From contig NZ_WTYL01000002.1 in assembly GCF_009828115.1 (NCBI RefSeq), forward strand, positions 682,001 to 746,000: a DNA stretch of 64,000 bases. The letters run 5' to 3'. Position 1 is the first letter of the stretch. Each line of letters begins with the position of its first letter. Shown here piece by piece: positions 37,236-46,091 of this stretch. The notes beneath the pieces are model-generated. The model saw only the letters and a program-made list of their open reading frames with translations. It was not told where the DNA came from and searched no databases. The position numbers and the translations under genes were made by a program. The DNA is from Allopontixanthobacter sediminis. GTDB taxonomy: Bacteria > Pseudomonadota > Alphaproteobacteria > Sphingomonadales > Sphingomonadaceae.

Positions 37236-37739
37236 TCAAAACTGTTTTCTGTTCAAAATCATACCTGCATTTGCGACAAATACACCGTGTGGGGGTACAT
37301 CTTCTCGGACCACTGCATTGGCCCCAATTTTCGCATGGTCACCGACTTTTATAGGGCCAATGATCTTCGCACCAGCGCCGATGTCGACATGTCCGCCTAT
37401 TGTAGGTATACCTCCGCGTGTAGCTCCGATCGTTACTTGTTGGAATATAAGGCAATTACATCCAATTTCGGCTTGCGGATGGATCACAATTCCATTTGGA
37501 TGAGGAAGAAGCAGGCCGCCCTTAATAGTGCTGTTAATCGGAATGTCGGCTCCCGTGACGACTGACCAGAGGCGATGCCTCACAATCGCAAATTTGCGGG
37601 CTACAGGAGAAAATAGCCCTCTAGCATTCTGATAGTCCCGAATGCTTCGCAGTAGCGATCGTGACGGATTCCATGATCGCGCTGACTTACTCTCGCGCGA
37701 CCAGTCGGGAATATCTGCTGAGATTTCAGTCTCGCTCAT
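37236..37739 (-). CDS. Hexapeptide (serine O-acetyltransferase-like) acyltransferase
   Basis: 167 residues. Short helical N-terminus, then a left-handed beta-helix of hexapeptide repeats (LLPHPNGIVIHPQAEIG, IFQQVTIGA, IGGHVDIGAGAKIIGPIKVG, AKIGANAVV) as in CysE-type acetyltransferases, but without the full N-terminal CysE domain. Likely transfers acetyl from acetyl-CoA to a sugar or sugar nucleotide of the polymer, since it sits between transferase genes. Convergent with the GT2 operon, whose stop is 3 nt away. Confidence 0.85.
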   Translation of the reverse strand: MSETEISADIPDWSRESKSARSWNPSRSLLRSIRDYQNARGLFSPVARKFAIVRHRLWSVVTGADIPINSTIKGGLLLPHPNGIVIHPQAEIGCNCLIFQQVTIGATRGGIPTIGGHVDIGAGAKIIGPIKVGDHAKIGANAVVREDVPPHGVFVANAGMILNRKQF

Positions 37740-37916
37740 TAGAGTATTGCTTTATGTGCCTATCGGTTCGGATCGAGTTGTGAGTCTTTAGATCTTTGCC
37801 CCTCGCATTCAACCTTCGAGGGATTTCTCCAACGCAGAGTTCTTCAATCTATCCTCATCTTCACCATTATTAACCCTCAAAACCTAATGGCAGCAAAGTC
37901 AATTTCTGAGGCGGAG

Positions 37917-38696
37917 TCATAGTGCTGTAGAATCGTCGCGATCCTTTCTCCAATTGGATGCAACCAGGAAAATCCTGGGGCCGAGTATTAGGTACCGTCG
38001 CCAAAGCCGACGAGGCTCACTTAATAGTCGAAACGCCCATTCGAGCCTTAACTGCTGCATCCATTTCGGCGCGCGGCTTTTACGACCGAGCAGAAACTCA
38101 ATCGATGCTCCGATACATATAGCAACGCCGCGCGACTTTGCGGCTTTAAAACACTCATGTGCGATAATCTCGCTTTGCGGCGCCCCGATTGCCAATAATA
38201 TGAAATCTGAGCGTTCTTGATCGATGAAGGCAATGATGTCTTTAACCGCATCGCGGTTCTGTAAGACACCCATTGGAGGTTGGTGTTGTACAACTTCTAA
38301 ACTAGGGAAGCGCGCGAGCAACTCCGGCACCATCTCCTTGTCGCCGCCTACGAGGGCAATCTTACGCCCTACGAAGAAGCCATTTTGAAAAAGATAGGCG
38401 GTAAGATCGCTGCCAGGGAGCACGTCCAGCTTGATTCCATGAAAACCTGCCAACTTCTGCAGAATACGGCTGTCGCAGAGCCGTATTTCGGCTGCCTCGT
38501 AAGCATTCTTAAATGCAACCGTTGATGGATTTTCAGCTTTGGGGTTGAGCATCAAAATATGGTCAACATTGGGCGTGACGATATAGCTAAACGCCTCGCG
38601 CTGCGACAGCCGATCAAGCTCCTGAGCAACCTTCTCGAAGTTAGAGTGGGCAAAGTCGACCCCAAGAAAGTGCGACACCGGGAGCTTAGTAGGCAT
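37917..38696 (-). CDS. WecG/TagA/CpsF-family (GT26) glycosyltransferase
   Basis: 259 residues. Family signature: FSYIVTPNVDHILMLN, SRILQKLAGFHGIKL, VLPGSDLT, IALVGGDKE, LAIGAPQSEI (catalytic pocket), GASIEFLLGRKSRAPKWMQQ and EPRRLWRRYL. GT26 enzymes add the second sugar to the lipid-linked monosaccharide; here it would follow the WbaP-like step encoded immediately upstream, whose stop it overlaps by 11 nt. Cytosolic, membrane-associated through the C-terminal basic helix. Confidence 0.93.
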   Translation of the reverse strand: MPTKLPVSHFLGVDFAHSNFEKVAQELDRLSQREAFSYIVTPNVDHILMLNPKAENPSTVAFKNAYEAAEIRLCDSRILQKLAGFHGIKLDVLPGSDLTAYLFQNGFFVGRKIALVGGDKEMVPELLARFPSLEVVQHQPPMGVLQNRDAVKDIIAFIDQERSDFILLAIGAPQSEIIAHECFKAAKSRGVAICIGASIEFLLGRKSRAPKWMQQLRLEWAFRLLSEPRRLWRRYLILGPRIFLVASNWRKDRDDSTAL

Positions 38697-40137
38697 TTCT
38701 GTCCCAAGCCAGCTTCAGAACAGTCTCAATTAGGATGCGGACGTCGAGCAGCGGCGACCAATTTTCGATATAGTAAATATCGTACTCGACCCGCTTGAGG
38801 GCTCTCTCGGTCGTAGCAATTTCTCCCCGCAGACCCCTTACCTGTGCTAGCCCCGTAATGCCGGGCTTAACCCTGTGGCGCGCGGTGTATCCCTTAACCG
38901 CATCGAAGTAATATTTGTCCCCAACGCGCATCATTGTTGCATGCGGCCTTGGACCGACAAGTGACATGTCGCCGCGGAGTACGTTAAAAAGCTGCGGCAA
39001 TTCATCGATGCTGGTACGCCGAATGAGCCGTCCTACCCGGGTTATTCGCGGGTCGTTTTTCTGCGTACGCGCAGCTCCGCTAGCGTCCTGCCGGTCCGTG
39101 TACATCGATCGAAATTTCAGTACGGATATCTCGTTGTTGTTAAAGCCGAACCTCTTCTGCCTGAAGAGGACCGGGCCTCTGCTTTCCAACCTGATCGCCA
39201 AGGATGTAAGCACAAGGAGAGGCGCGAACACAATTACGGCAAGGAGCGCCAAGCTGCGGTCAAGGAGTTCTTTCATGACTCCATCAATATCTCGTATCGG
39301 CTGCTGCCAAATGGCGAACACGGGCAATCCGCCTAGAAAGCCTATGCGGTATCCTGGTTTCAGCTCCATTGTTTCCCTTGGAAGGACACAAAGATCAATC
39401 GAGGCAGCGCTGAGCGCCTCAGCAATATGATCCAGCCGTTCTTGTTGAATACTAGGTAAAGCCAGAATAACCTGATCGAGACTCCCAGCTCGTGCAAGCT
39501 GCAACAAGGCCTCGAAACCGCCTAAATACGGCAGGCTGATTTCTTTGCCTTGCGTGCGGCGGCGGTCATCGGAAAAGCCGATTATTTTGAGATGAGGTAG
39601 GCGCTCCAGCTCAAGCAGGCTTGCAACTTTTTCGGCTGCCTTCGGGCTTTCGGCGTAAATCGCCACACGCTGACCTACCACGCCCTTGTCCATGAGCGCC
39701 CAGATAAATTTTCTGAATACAATCCTGCTCAGAAAGATTGCGGTCATGCTGAAGCCAATGAAATACAGCCCAATGCCGCGGGAAAATTCCGGCATCATCT
39801 GGAGTTGCAATATGACCAAACTGGTGAGGGCAGCTGCGAGTAAAAAATCGGCAAGAGAACTACCCCCGACATCCTCTCCTTGCCCCTTGAAGCCGGAATA
39901 GCCGCCGCGCGACATACGGATCAGGAAATAGTTGATGCATAAGATTATCGCGCCGGTCCTGTGGAGCCGTGCGTCATAATAGTACCCAATAGTCAGGTCA
40001 TAAGCGGCGACCGCCAACAGGTATGCGAAAACGAAGCATGCAAGATCGTTCGCGATACCCAGCGAGCGCAGTACATTCGACGTGAATCGAATATGCCCGT
40101 TGGTGCGTTTTGGCGCCGCTGTCAGTTCTCCGTACAT
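38686..40137 (-). CDS. WbaP/WcaJ-like polyprenyl-phosphate hexose-1-phosphate transferase
   Basis: 483 residues. The initiating enzyme: it transfers hexose-1-phosphate from a nucleotide sugar to undecaprenyl phosphate. Four N-terminal helices (about 25-125), a Rossmann-like CoA-binding-type domain (about 140-270), then the catalytic domain starting at KELLDRSLALLAVI with VLFRQKRFG, LKFRSMYTD, RRTSIDELPQLFNVLRGDMSLVGPRP and the C-terminal KPGITGLAQV. All signature residues are present, so it looks active. Coupled to the TagA-like gene; overlaps the TPR gene by 16 nt. Confidence 0.95.
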   Translation of the reverse strand: MYGELTAAPKRTNGHIRFTSNVLRSLGIANDLACFVFAYLLAVAAYDLTIGYYYDARLHRTGAIILCINYFLIRMSRGGYSGFKGQGEDVGGSSLADFLLAAALTSLVILQLQMMPEFSRGIGLYFIGFSMTAIFLSRIVFRKFIWALMDKGVVGQRVAIYAESPKAAEKVASLLELERLPHLKIIGFSDDRRRTQGKEISLPYLGGFEALLQLARAGSLDQVILALPSIQQERLDHIAEALSAASIDLCVLPRETMELKPGYRIGFLGGLPVFAIWQQPIRDIDGVMKELLDRSLALLAVIVFAPLLVLTSLAIRLESRGPVLFRQKRFGFNNNEISVLKFRSMYTDRQDASGAARTQKNDPRITRVGRLIRRTSIDELPQLFNVLRGDMSLVGPRPHATMMRVGDKYYFDAVKGYTARHRVKPGITGLAQVRGLRGEIATTERALKRVEYDIYYIENWSPLLDVRILIETVLKLAWDRNAY

Positions 40138-41738
40138 AAACCCCCGCTAGCTGCACATACTTCTTCGGGCGTAATCCGAGCAAACAGACCTCTGCGCTGC
40201 GGCGTTCCTGGCGGCTCGTCTATTACTAGGCTCATGCGAGCCCTGGTCATTCCGGACGTCGCCTTGCTAGCACAGAGCGCTCCGCCGAAATTGGAGCACA
40301 TCTTCGCGTAGGCCTTCCATGTCGCGGCGGATGACGGCTTCGCTAGTGCAAGTTCGTGGTAAAGCGACACGATACGCTGCGTGTCACCGACACGAAGCAA
40401 GAAATCTCTATATTCATCCGCCAACATCGTGCTCTGCGGAAGAATGTCCATGCCGCGCTCAAAAGTTTGCCGCGCGCGAATGAGGTTACCATCTGCGGCA
40501 TAGGCGCTGGCAAGTTCGACGTAGCCTGCAAACTCCTGCGGCGAATCTGACACTACCAGGCTGGCATCTTCTATTGCTCGATCGAATTGCCGGGCGGATC
40601 GATGTAACGCACTTCGAACAAGCAGCGCATCTGCATTCCTCACGTCACGCTCGAGGAGTTTTGTAGCAAGAGTTCCCGCTGTTTTGGCATCACCTTGCGC
40701 AAGCCGAATTCTAGCTACCAGACCCTGCGCTTCGGGCACGCCAGCGCTGAATGGAATTTTGGAAAGTCTGAGTGCGGCCTCATAGTTACCTGCTGCGTAG
40801 TAAAAGCGGGCGAGGGATAGCTGGGCTGCGCGTGTTCCACTTTGCGCGATATAGCTAATTTGCGAGTTCGAAAGAGGCTTTCGGTCATATTCGAGCCACA
40901 ACGTGCTGAGGGTTTGATAAAGCTGAAGATCATTTGGCTTTGCCTGGATGGCTTCAATCGCTTCGCTGCGAGCCATTGCCGGTTCACCTGTTTTGTACAG
41001 CAAGTTAACGTAGTCGAAGAGATAATCAGTGCTCCCTGGCATAGATTCTAGAATAGTCGGAAATACTTTTCGCATTCCCTGCGAATCACCTTTTCGGCGA
41101 TAAACCTCGAGCAATGTGAGATTCAAAGCTTCCGTTTCGCCGATCTCGGCAATGGCATTAACAACAGTTGCCAAGGCCCTATCGACATCGCCTTTTATTG
41201 CATTCACTCGCGCTGAAAGAATTATTCCGCCCTCATCGTTGGCATTTATCTCCTGAATTTTGGACACCATTTGCTCAGCATCGTCCATTCGGCCGTCGTC
41301 AATAGCTATGAAACCCTTGACCAACATTGCCCTCGTCGAGTTGGGCGTGAGCAGCAAAATTCGGTCTGCCGCTTCTCGTGCCTCGCGGATATTACCTGTT
41401 TGCAGGCCCAGCTCTGAGATATTCTGGAGGACCTCTAGATTGTCAGCCTGTAAGTCCAATGCCATTGAATAGGCGTTAAAAGCGCTTGCTGGGCGCTGGG
41501 CCGCCATCTCAATCCGGGCGAGGAGCACGTAGTAATCAGCAACGTCATCGCGCGCAGAAATGGCCTCGCGGGCATTCTCTCGTGCATCATCCAGGTTTCC
41601 GGACGAGAGTTGTGACTGTGCCAACAAGGCTTTGTCGGCAGCGCGTTGTAGAGGGTCACCGCAACCCGACGCAGAGAACAGCAACGCCACGGCCAAAATC
41701 AATCTGTGGGCGCCGCGCGCTGCTAGGAGAGGGAACAA
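40122..41738 (-). CDS. TPR lipoprotein of the EPS/exosortase locus
   Basis: 538 residues, TTG start with AAGGCAG upstream. Signal peptide with a likely lipobox ending in ASGC (Cys26), then about 10-12 tetratricopeptide-like helical repeats from residue 30 to 480 (for example ADYYVLLARIEMAAQRPASAFNAY, RAMLVKGFIAIDDGRMDDAE). Comparable long TPR lipoproteins (PrsT-like) occur with PEP-CTERM/EPS gene sets and may organise assembly or export complexes in the periplasm. First gene of the operon with the WbaP-like and TagA-like genes. Four Cys near the C-terminus are unusual. Confidence 0.83.
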   Translation of the reverse strand: MFPLLAARGAHRLILAVALLFSASGCGDPLQRAADKALLAQSQLSSGNLDDARENAREAISARDDVADYYVLLARIEMAAQRPASAFNAYSMALDLQADNLEVLQNISELGLQTGNIREAREAADRILLLTPNSTRAMLVKGFIAIDDGRMDDAEQMVSKIQEINANDEGGIILSARVNAIKGDVDRALATVVNAIAEIGETEALNLTLLEVYRRKGDSQGMRKVFPTILESMPGSTDYLFDYVNLLYKTGEPAMARSEAIEAIQAKPNDLQLYQTLSTLWLEYDRKPLSNSQISYIAQSGTRAAQLSLARFYYAAGNYEAALRLSKIPFSAGVPEAQGLVARIRLAQGDAKTAGTLATKLLERDVRNADALLVRSALHRSARQFDRAIEDASLVVSDSPQEFAGYVELASAYAADGNLIRARQTFERGMDILPQSTMLADEYRDFLLRVGDTQRIVSLYHELALAKPSSAATWKAYAKMCSNFGGALCASKATSGMTRARMSLVIDEPPGTPQRRGLFARITPEEVCAASGGLCTEN

Positions 41739-41899
41739 ACGTTCTGCCTTGCGTCTCGAGGTAATTGCCGTGGTGTCCGCGCATAGCGCGTGGCTAAGAA
41801 ATTGCCAGAGGATTTGGGTTATAAAGGTTGACTTTTTTTGCTAAGTCAGGCCAATCGGCGCCTCCGCTGGTGCGAAGCGTTTCCAAATAGAGGTGGCAA
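41739..41899. promoter_or_regulatory. Divergent control region between the two EPS operons
   Basis: 161 nt between the TPR-WbaP-TagA operon (minus) and the Wza-barrel-Wzz-kinase operon (plus). Both must be initiated here or very near. A TTGACT hexamer at 41828-41833 could be a -35 box, but I see no good -10 at 16-18 nt. Confidence 0.35.
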
Positions 41900-42538
41900 G
41901 TGAATTTTGCGTCAGCATTGATGTTTTCTGTTGCGATTATGGGTGCTGCTCCCGCAAGCGCACGGGATTCGGGTCCTGCGGCCCTTCAGATTAGCCAGGC
42001 CGCCGCTTCCCCCGTTTCTGTTTCGGGTTTGCCCGTGTACCGGATCAATCCGGGTGATGAGCTCGAAATAAACGTCTGGCGGGAAGACCAGTTGCAACGC
42101 TCGGTTAAAGTGTTGCCCGATGGTTCCATCAGCTTTCCGTTGGTTGGCTCAATCCAGGGCGCAGGCCGTACCCCTCAGGAGATTGAGCGAACGATAGCTG
42201 CGGCGCTTGCCCAAAAGTACGTTGATGGCAATGTGCCGGACGTAACAGTCGCGGTCACCAACCCGGCGGGTTTGCAGTTTTCAGTGATCGGCAAGGTGAG
42301 ATCGGCAGGCATTTTTACGCCCGGTCGGTACGTTACGCTGCTGGAAGCGATAAGCTTTGCAGGTGGTACGGACGAATTTGCCAGTCTTGATGATATCGTC
42401 ATCATTCGAAAGTCGGGCGGCGCGCTGACAACTATTCCCGCGAGCCTTTCGGGAATTCTGCGCAGCAAATCTATAAGTTCTGAAGCCGTGCGTGCTATTC
42501 CGATCATCGAGAGCGGCGATACCGTCATCGTCCCATGA
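41900..42538 (+). CDS. Polysaccharide export protein (Wza/OPX-like, short)
   Basis: 212 residues, GTG start with AGGTGG upstream. Signal peptide 1-21 (ASA cleavage), Poly_export domain (about 45-120: YRINPGDELEINVWREDQL, VLPDGSISFPLVGSI), then one SLBB-type domain (VIGKVRSAGIFTPGRYVTLLEAI). It lacks the lipobox and the long C-terminal region of full-size Wza, so it probably relies on the barrel protein encoded next for passage across the outer membrane (inference). First gene of the four-gene export operon. Confidence 0.92.
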   Translation: MNFASALMFSVAIMGAAPASARDSGPAALQISQAAASPVSVSGLPVYRINPGDELEINVWREDQLQRSVKVLPDGSISFPLVGSIQGAGRTPQEIERTIAAALAQKYVDGNVPDVTVAVTNPAGLQFSVIGKVRSAGIFTPGRYVTLLEAISFAGGTDEFASLDDIVIIRKSGGALTTIPASLSGILRSKSISSEAVRAIPIIESGDTVIVP

Positions 42539-43764
42539 GAATCGGCAATACGTTCCTGGTCAGGCCCAAGGCGCTCGGTGTTGGATGCACTTGTTCGACA
42601 TTCTCTGCGGTTTTGTTGATCGCCGTCCCGGCAAATGCGGATTCGGGCAGCGAACTCACGGTTTCCGCCTCTACTGCCTACGACAGTAATCCATTTTTGT
42701 CATTTAATGACGATCCGGAAGTTGCATCTTTTAGACTTGAGCTAGTCCCTACTGTCTACCAGTCTGATGAGGTTAGCAGCATTCGGGCTTCCGCCAGGAT
42801 TGAGCACGTGGAGTATGCTCGGCTTTACGATTCGGTAGATAACCTCGCCCTAAATCTCGCAGTGCAGCGCGACCTCAGCGAGCGCCTGAATGCAGGCGCG
42901 TCATTATCGGTTTCCAGCACCGTCACTACAACCGATTTCAACGGTCCCACAATTGGTTTTGGTGAGCCAGAGCCGTCCGTGCCGACTTCGCCCATTTTCG
43001 ATGACGTTACCCTCTTCGCCGATCGCCAACGCCGCAATCTGGCGGCTGTGGACGCCTCCGTCCAATTCAAACTAAGTGAATTCGACGATCTTCGCTGGTC
43101 GAGCTCGGTTCGGGCGCAACGATATAATTCGGCGCGCTTGAACGATTCAGATTTTGCCATGCAGCGAGCAGAGTTTTCGCGTCGAATAAGTGAGTATGTG
43201 GTGCTTGGCGGCGGAGTTGAGGCGAGCGTAAGCAACTTCAAAAGCACACGGGTTGGCGACGCGAAGACGCTTTCGCCGCAAGTCTCGGCCAGAGCGCGAA
43301 TTTTCCCGCGAGTAGATTTTTCTGGACGCCTTGGCGTTTCGATCACGAGAACACAATTGGTCGTTGGCAGGGAAACATCAACTTCAATTTCGGGTAATGC
43401 GAGCCTTTGTCATAGCGGCGTGCTGAGCAATTTCTGCTTGAATGCGGCGCGCCAGGTTCTTCCTTCGGCAATTGGAGGCGTTCGCAAGCAGAGTACGATT
43501 GGTACCGCCTATTCGCTAAGATTGTCAGAAAGGGAGAATGTACAACTGGGCGGGAGTTACGCAGTTGCCTCTGCTCCCCTAAGTGGCTCCGGCGGGAAGT
43601 TCGAAAGTATCAGGAGCTACGCCCGATACGAACGTCAGCTTGATGAGAGATTGCGGTTATTCGCCAGCGCGGGCTACTCTAACAGTTCTGATGATCTGGA
43701 AGTACGGAGGTCCAACTTCCAGGGAGCTGTCGGCATTTCTGTAAAAATCGGTAGAGCGAAATGA
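42535..43764 (+). CDS. Outer-membrane beta-barrel protein of the EPS export operon
   Basis: 409 residues; the start overlaps the Wza-like stop by 4 nt. Signal peptide to about residue 36 (ANA). The rest is alternating beta strands rich in Ser/Arg/aromatics (AYDSNPFL near the start, GGSYAVAS, YARYERQL, a final GAVGISVKIG), typical of the TIGR03016-like barrel proteins found in exosortase/EPS loci. It likely forms the outer-membrane pore partnered with the short Wza-like protein. Confidence 0.8.
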   Translation: MRIGNTFLVRPKALGVGCTCSTFSAVLLIAVPANADSGSELTVSASTAYDSNPFLSFNDDPEVASFRLELVPTVYQSDEVSSIRASARIEHVEYARLYDSVDNLALNLAVQRDLSERLNAGASLSVSSTVTTTDFNGPTIGFGEPEPSVPTSPIFDDVTLFADRQRRNLAAVDASVQFKLSEFDDLRWSSSVRAQRYNSARLNDSDFAMQRAEFSRRISEYVVLGGGVEASVSNFKSTRVGDAKTLSPQVSARARIFPRVDFSGRLGVSITRTQLVVGRETSTSISGNASLCHSGVLSNFCLNAARQVLPSAIGGVRKQSTIGTAYSLRLSERENVQLGGSYAVASAPLSGSGGKFESIRSYARYERQLDERLRLFASAGYSNSSDDLEVRRSNFQGAVGISVKIGRAK

Positions 43765-45227
43765 GTGACGCAGGCTATGACAACGAGGAAGATCAGGGCG
43801 GCAACTTGCTCGCGCATCTTCCGACGATCCTTAAGGAGCGTTATCGCTGGCTGCTGGTTCCCACGATCCTATGCCTTATTGCGGGGATCGCCGCGTCATT
43901 CCTTCTTCCAGAAGTGTACCGGTCGACCGCGACCTTGCTTGTAGAATCGCCGCAGCTTCCAGAGGACGTGATCGGAACGCAAGAACTGGATATTGTTGAT
44001 CAACGGATCGCGAAAATTCGGCAGCAGGTCTTGAGCCGGCCGCGTTTAATTGAGCTTATCCAGAAGCATCGCCTTTATAACGACGAAAAGGCGGGCGGGT
44101 CGCTATCTGAAATCATCGAAGAGATGCGCGATGCGACGACGATCGAGGCGGTTTCGTCAGAATTTCAGGGAGGTGGCAGGGCAGCGACAATCGCTTTCGC
44201 ACTGAACTTCGATTATAAGGCCGCGCCCCAGGCCCAAGCTGTTGCGCAGGACATGACTGAGCAAATTCTCCTGATCGATGCGACAAAAAGTTCTGAGCAA
44301 GCTGCCAACACTGTTCAGTTCTTGACTGATCAGGCGACGGCGCTTCAAAGCCAGATCGGCGAACTGGAAGCCACGATAGAGACCATTAAGGCCCAGAACG
44401 GCCTTGCTCTATCGAGTGCCGGCACCATGTTCATGGGCGGATCCGGGAGCAGCTACGACGCTCAGATAATTGCATTCCAGCGCGATAATGCTCTGTTGGC
44501 GGCGCAAAGAGAGGCACGCAAGTCGTCACCCGAGCGCGACCCCGTAGTGGCTGGTGCCGAGGCCGAACTCGCCGCGGCCCGAGCCCGATATTCCGACGAT
44601 CATCCTGATATTGCTTTCGCTAAGCGGCGCTTGGCTGAGGCCAAGCGACTGGCGGAGAGCAAATTCGATAAGCTGCCCGCAGATACGATTGATCAGCAGA
44701 TATCTTCAAACAACGCTCAAATCGCTGCCTTGCAATCGGCGAAGGCGCAAGAAATAGGGCGCTTGGCAACTGCCCAAAGTGCGCAAGCCCGCGCGCCGCT
44801 GGTGCAAGAGGAAATTGCTCAGCAGCAGCAAAAGCTGGAGGCGTTAAATACTCAATACGAGGGCGTATCGACTCGCCTCCTTGCGGCACAGGCGAGCTCA
44901 AAGGCAGAAAGCGAGCAAAAGGGTGAGCGCCTGTCGGTGATTGATCCACCTGTTGTTCCTGACTCGCCAAGATCACCTAATCGGCCACTGCTCATTGCTG
45001 GTGGGCTGGCTTTTGGCTTGGGCCTCGGACTTTTCCTGGTCCTCCTGGTCGAGCTTTATTATCGGCCAATCCGTGATATGCTGGATATTCGCGCTGTGAC
45101 CGGATCGATGCCGCTAGTCTCGATCCCGACCATCGACCCGGTAACTACGGATCGGCCGACATTTTTTAAAAGATTGTTGCGTTTCTTTCCCTTCCCTTCG
45201 CGCGCGTTGCATCGCACAAACAGCTGA
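43761..45227 (+). CDS. Wzz-type chain-length determinant / co-polymerase
   Basis: 488 residues. N-terminal helix (about 34-51), periplasmic domain with long coiled coils (about 180-235 and 260-390), and a C-terminal helix (about 408-432) preceded by the proline-rich DPPVVPDSPRSPNRP typical of PCP-2a proteins. It controls polymer length and connects the polymerase to the Wza-like exporter. No kinase domain is fused; the kinase is the next gene. The start overlaps the barrel stop by 4 nt. Confidence 0.93.
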   Translation: MSDAGYDNEEDQGGNLLAHLPTILKERYRWLLVPTILCLIAGIAASFLLPEVYRSTATLLVESPQLPEDVIGTQELDIVDQRIAKIRQQVLSRPRLIELIQKHRLYNDEKAGGSLSEIIEEMRDATTIEAVSSEFQGGGRAATIAFALNFDYKAAPQAQAVAQDMTEQILLIDATKSSEQAANTVQFLTDQATALQSQIGELEATIETIKAQNGLALSSAGTMFMGGSGSSYDAQIIAFQRDNALLAAQREARKSSPERDPVVAGAEAELAAARARYSDDHPDIAFAKRRLAEAKRLAESKFDKLPADTIDQQISSNNAQIAALQSAKAQEIGRLATAQSAQARAPLVQEEIAQQQQKLEALNTQYEGVSTRLLAAQASSKAESEQKGERLSVIDPPVVPDSPRSPNRPLLIAGGLAFGLGLGLFLVLLVELYYRPIRDMLDIRAVTGSMPLVSIPTIDPVTTDRPTFFKRLLRFFPFPSRALHRTNS

Positions 45228-45237
45228 GAATGGATAG

Positions 45238-46032
45238 ATGAACAGCCGTCCTGACCTACCGCAGCCCTTCAGCGGAGCAACTAAGGAAAGCCGAATTTCG
45301 CCCTTGCCCGGGATTGGGGAAGTGCCTGAAATTGCGCAGCCGGAGATCAGTCAAAAGCTGGTAGGGTTTGAATCCAAAGATGCGCGCTCTCGCACATTCA
45401 ACCTTCTCCGGTCGCAGCTTATCAAAAAGTTGGCGGCATCGAGCGGACGCTTGATAGGCGTGACCTCGCCAGCTCCAAATGCAGGGAAGTCTTTCGTGGC
45501 AAGCAACCTTGCTGCATCGATGAGCCAGCTGTCGAGCAAGCAAACTGTATTGATCGACCTCGATTTGCGCCGTTCAACAGTTGCCGAAATCTTTGGTCTA
45601 GAAGGCCCCGAAGGCCTCACTGACTACTTGCTTGGCGAAGAGGTCCCTCTCTCGTCCATCGGGCGCCGGATTGGCACTAGCAATCTGATAGTCTACCCGA
45701 CCTTCCCAACCCCAGTAAATTCAGCAGAATTGATGGTCAGCGACCGCCTTCTGGAACTCATCAGGCGCGCACGCGCACTGAGTGATGATGCAATCGTCAT
45801 TTTTGACCTTCCCCCGGTGTTCGCAAATGACGACGCAATGCTGGTGGCGGAACATTTGGATGGTATCTTGCTCGTGGTGGAGCAGGGGGTCACAACAAAG
45901 AAGCAGCTAGAAAGCTCGATGCAGCTTCTTCACCCAACGCCGATGTTGGGAACAGTGTTTAATCGCTTCACTGGGGGCATTGCAGACCCTTACGGATATG
46001 GCGGTAAATACGACAATTACTACAGCGATTAG
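45238..46032 (+). CDS. Tyrosine autokinase of the EPS export system (BY-kinase-like)
   Basis: 264 residues. P-loop ATPase with Walker A SPAPNAGKS (77-85), Walker A' VLIDLDLR (104-111) and Walker B IVIFDLPP (186-193). The C-terminus carries a tyrosine cluster, YGYGGKYDNYYSD (252-264), as in bacterial tyrosine kinases. It acts with the membrane Wzz-type partner to control polymer export; separate polypeptides, as in exosortase-associated autokinases. 10 nt after the Wzz gene. Confidence 0.92.
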   Translation: MNSRPDLPQPFSGATKESRISPLPGIGEVPEIAQPEISQKLVGFESKDARSRTFNLLRSQLIKKLAASSGRLIGVTSPAPNAGKSFVASNLAASMSQLSSKQTVLIDLDLRRSTVAEIFGLEGPEGLTDYLLGEEVPLSSIGRRIGTSNLIVYPTFPTPVNSAELMVSDRLLELIRRARALSDDAIVIFDLPPVFANDDAMLVAEHLDGILLVVEQGVTTKKQLESSMQLLHPTPMLGTVFNRFTGGIADPYGYGGKYDNYYSD

Positions 46033-46047
46033 CGCTCGTGCGCTCGC

Positions 46048-46090
46048 TTTAGGTCTAACAACACTCTTTTTAGGTCTAACAACACTCTTT
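46048..46090. repeat. 21-bp tandem duplication after the kinase gene
   Basis: Two consecutive copies, 21 nt apart, of TTTAGGTCTAACAACACTCT, starting 16 nt after the kinase stop. The copies are identical over their whole length, suggesting a recent slippage event. No inverted structure or coding role seen. Confidence 0.85.
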
Positions 46091-46091
46091 G

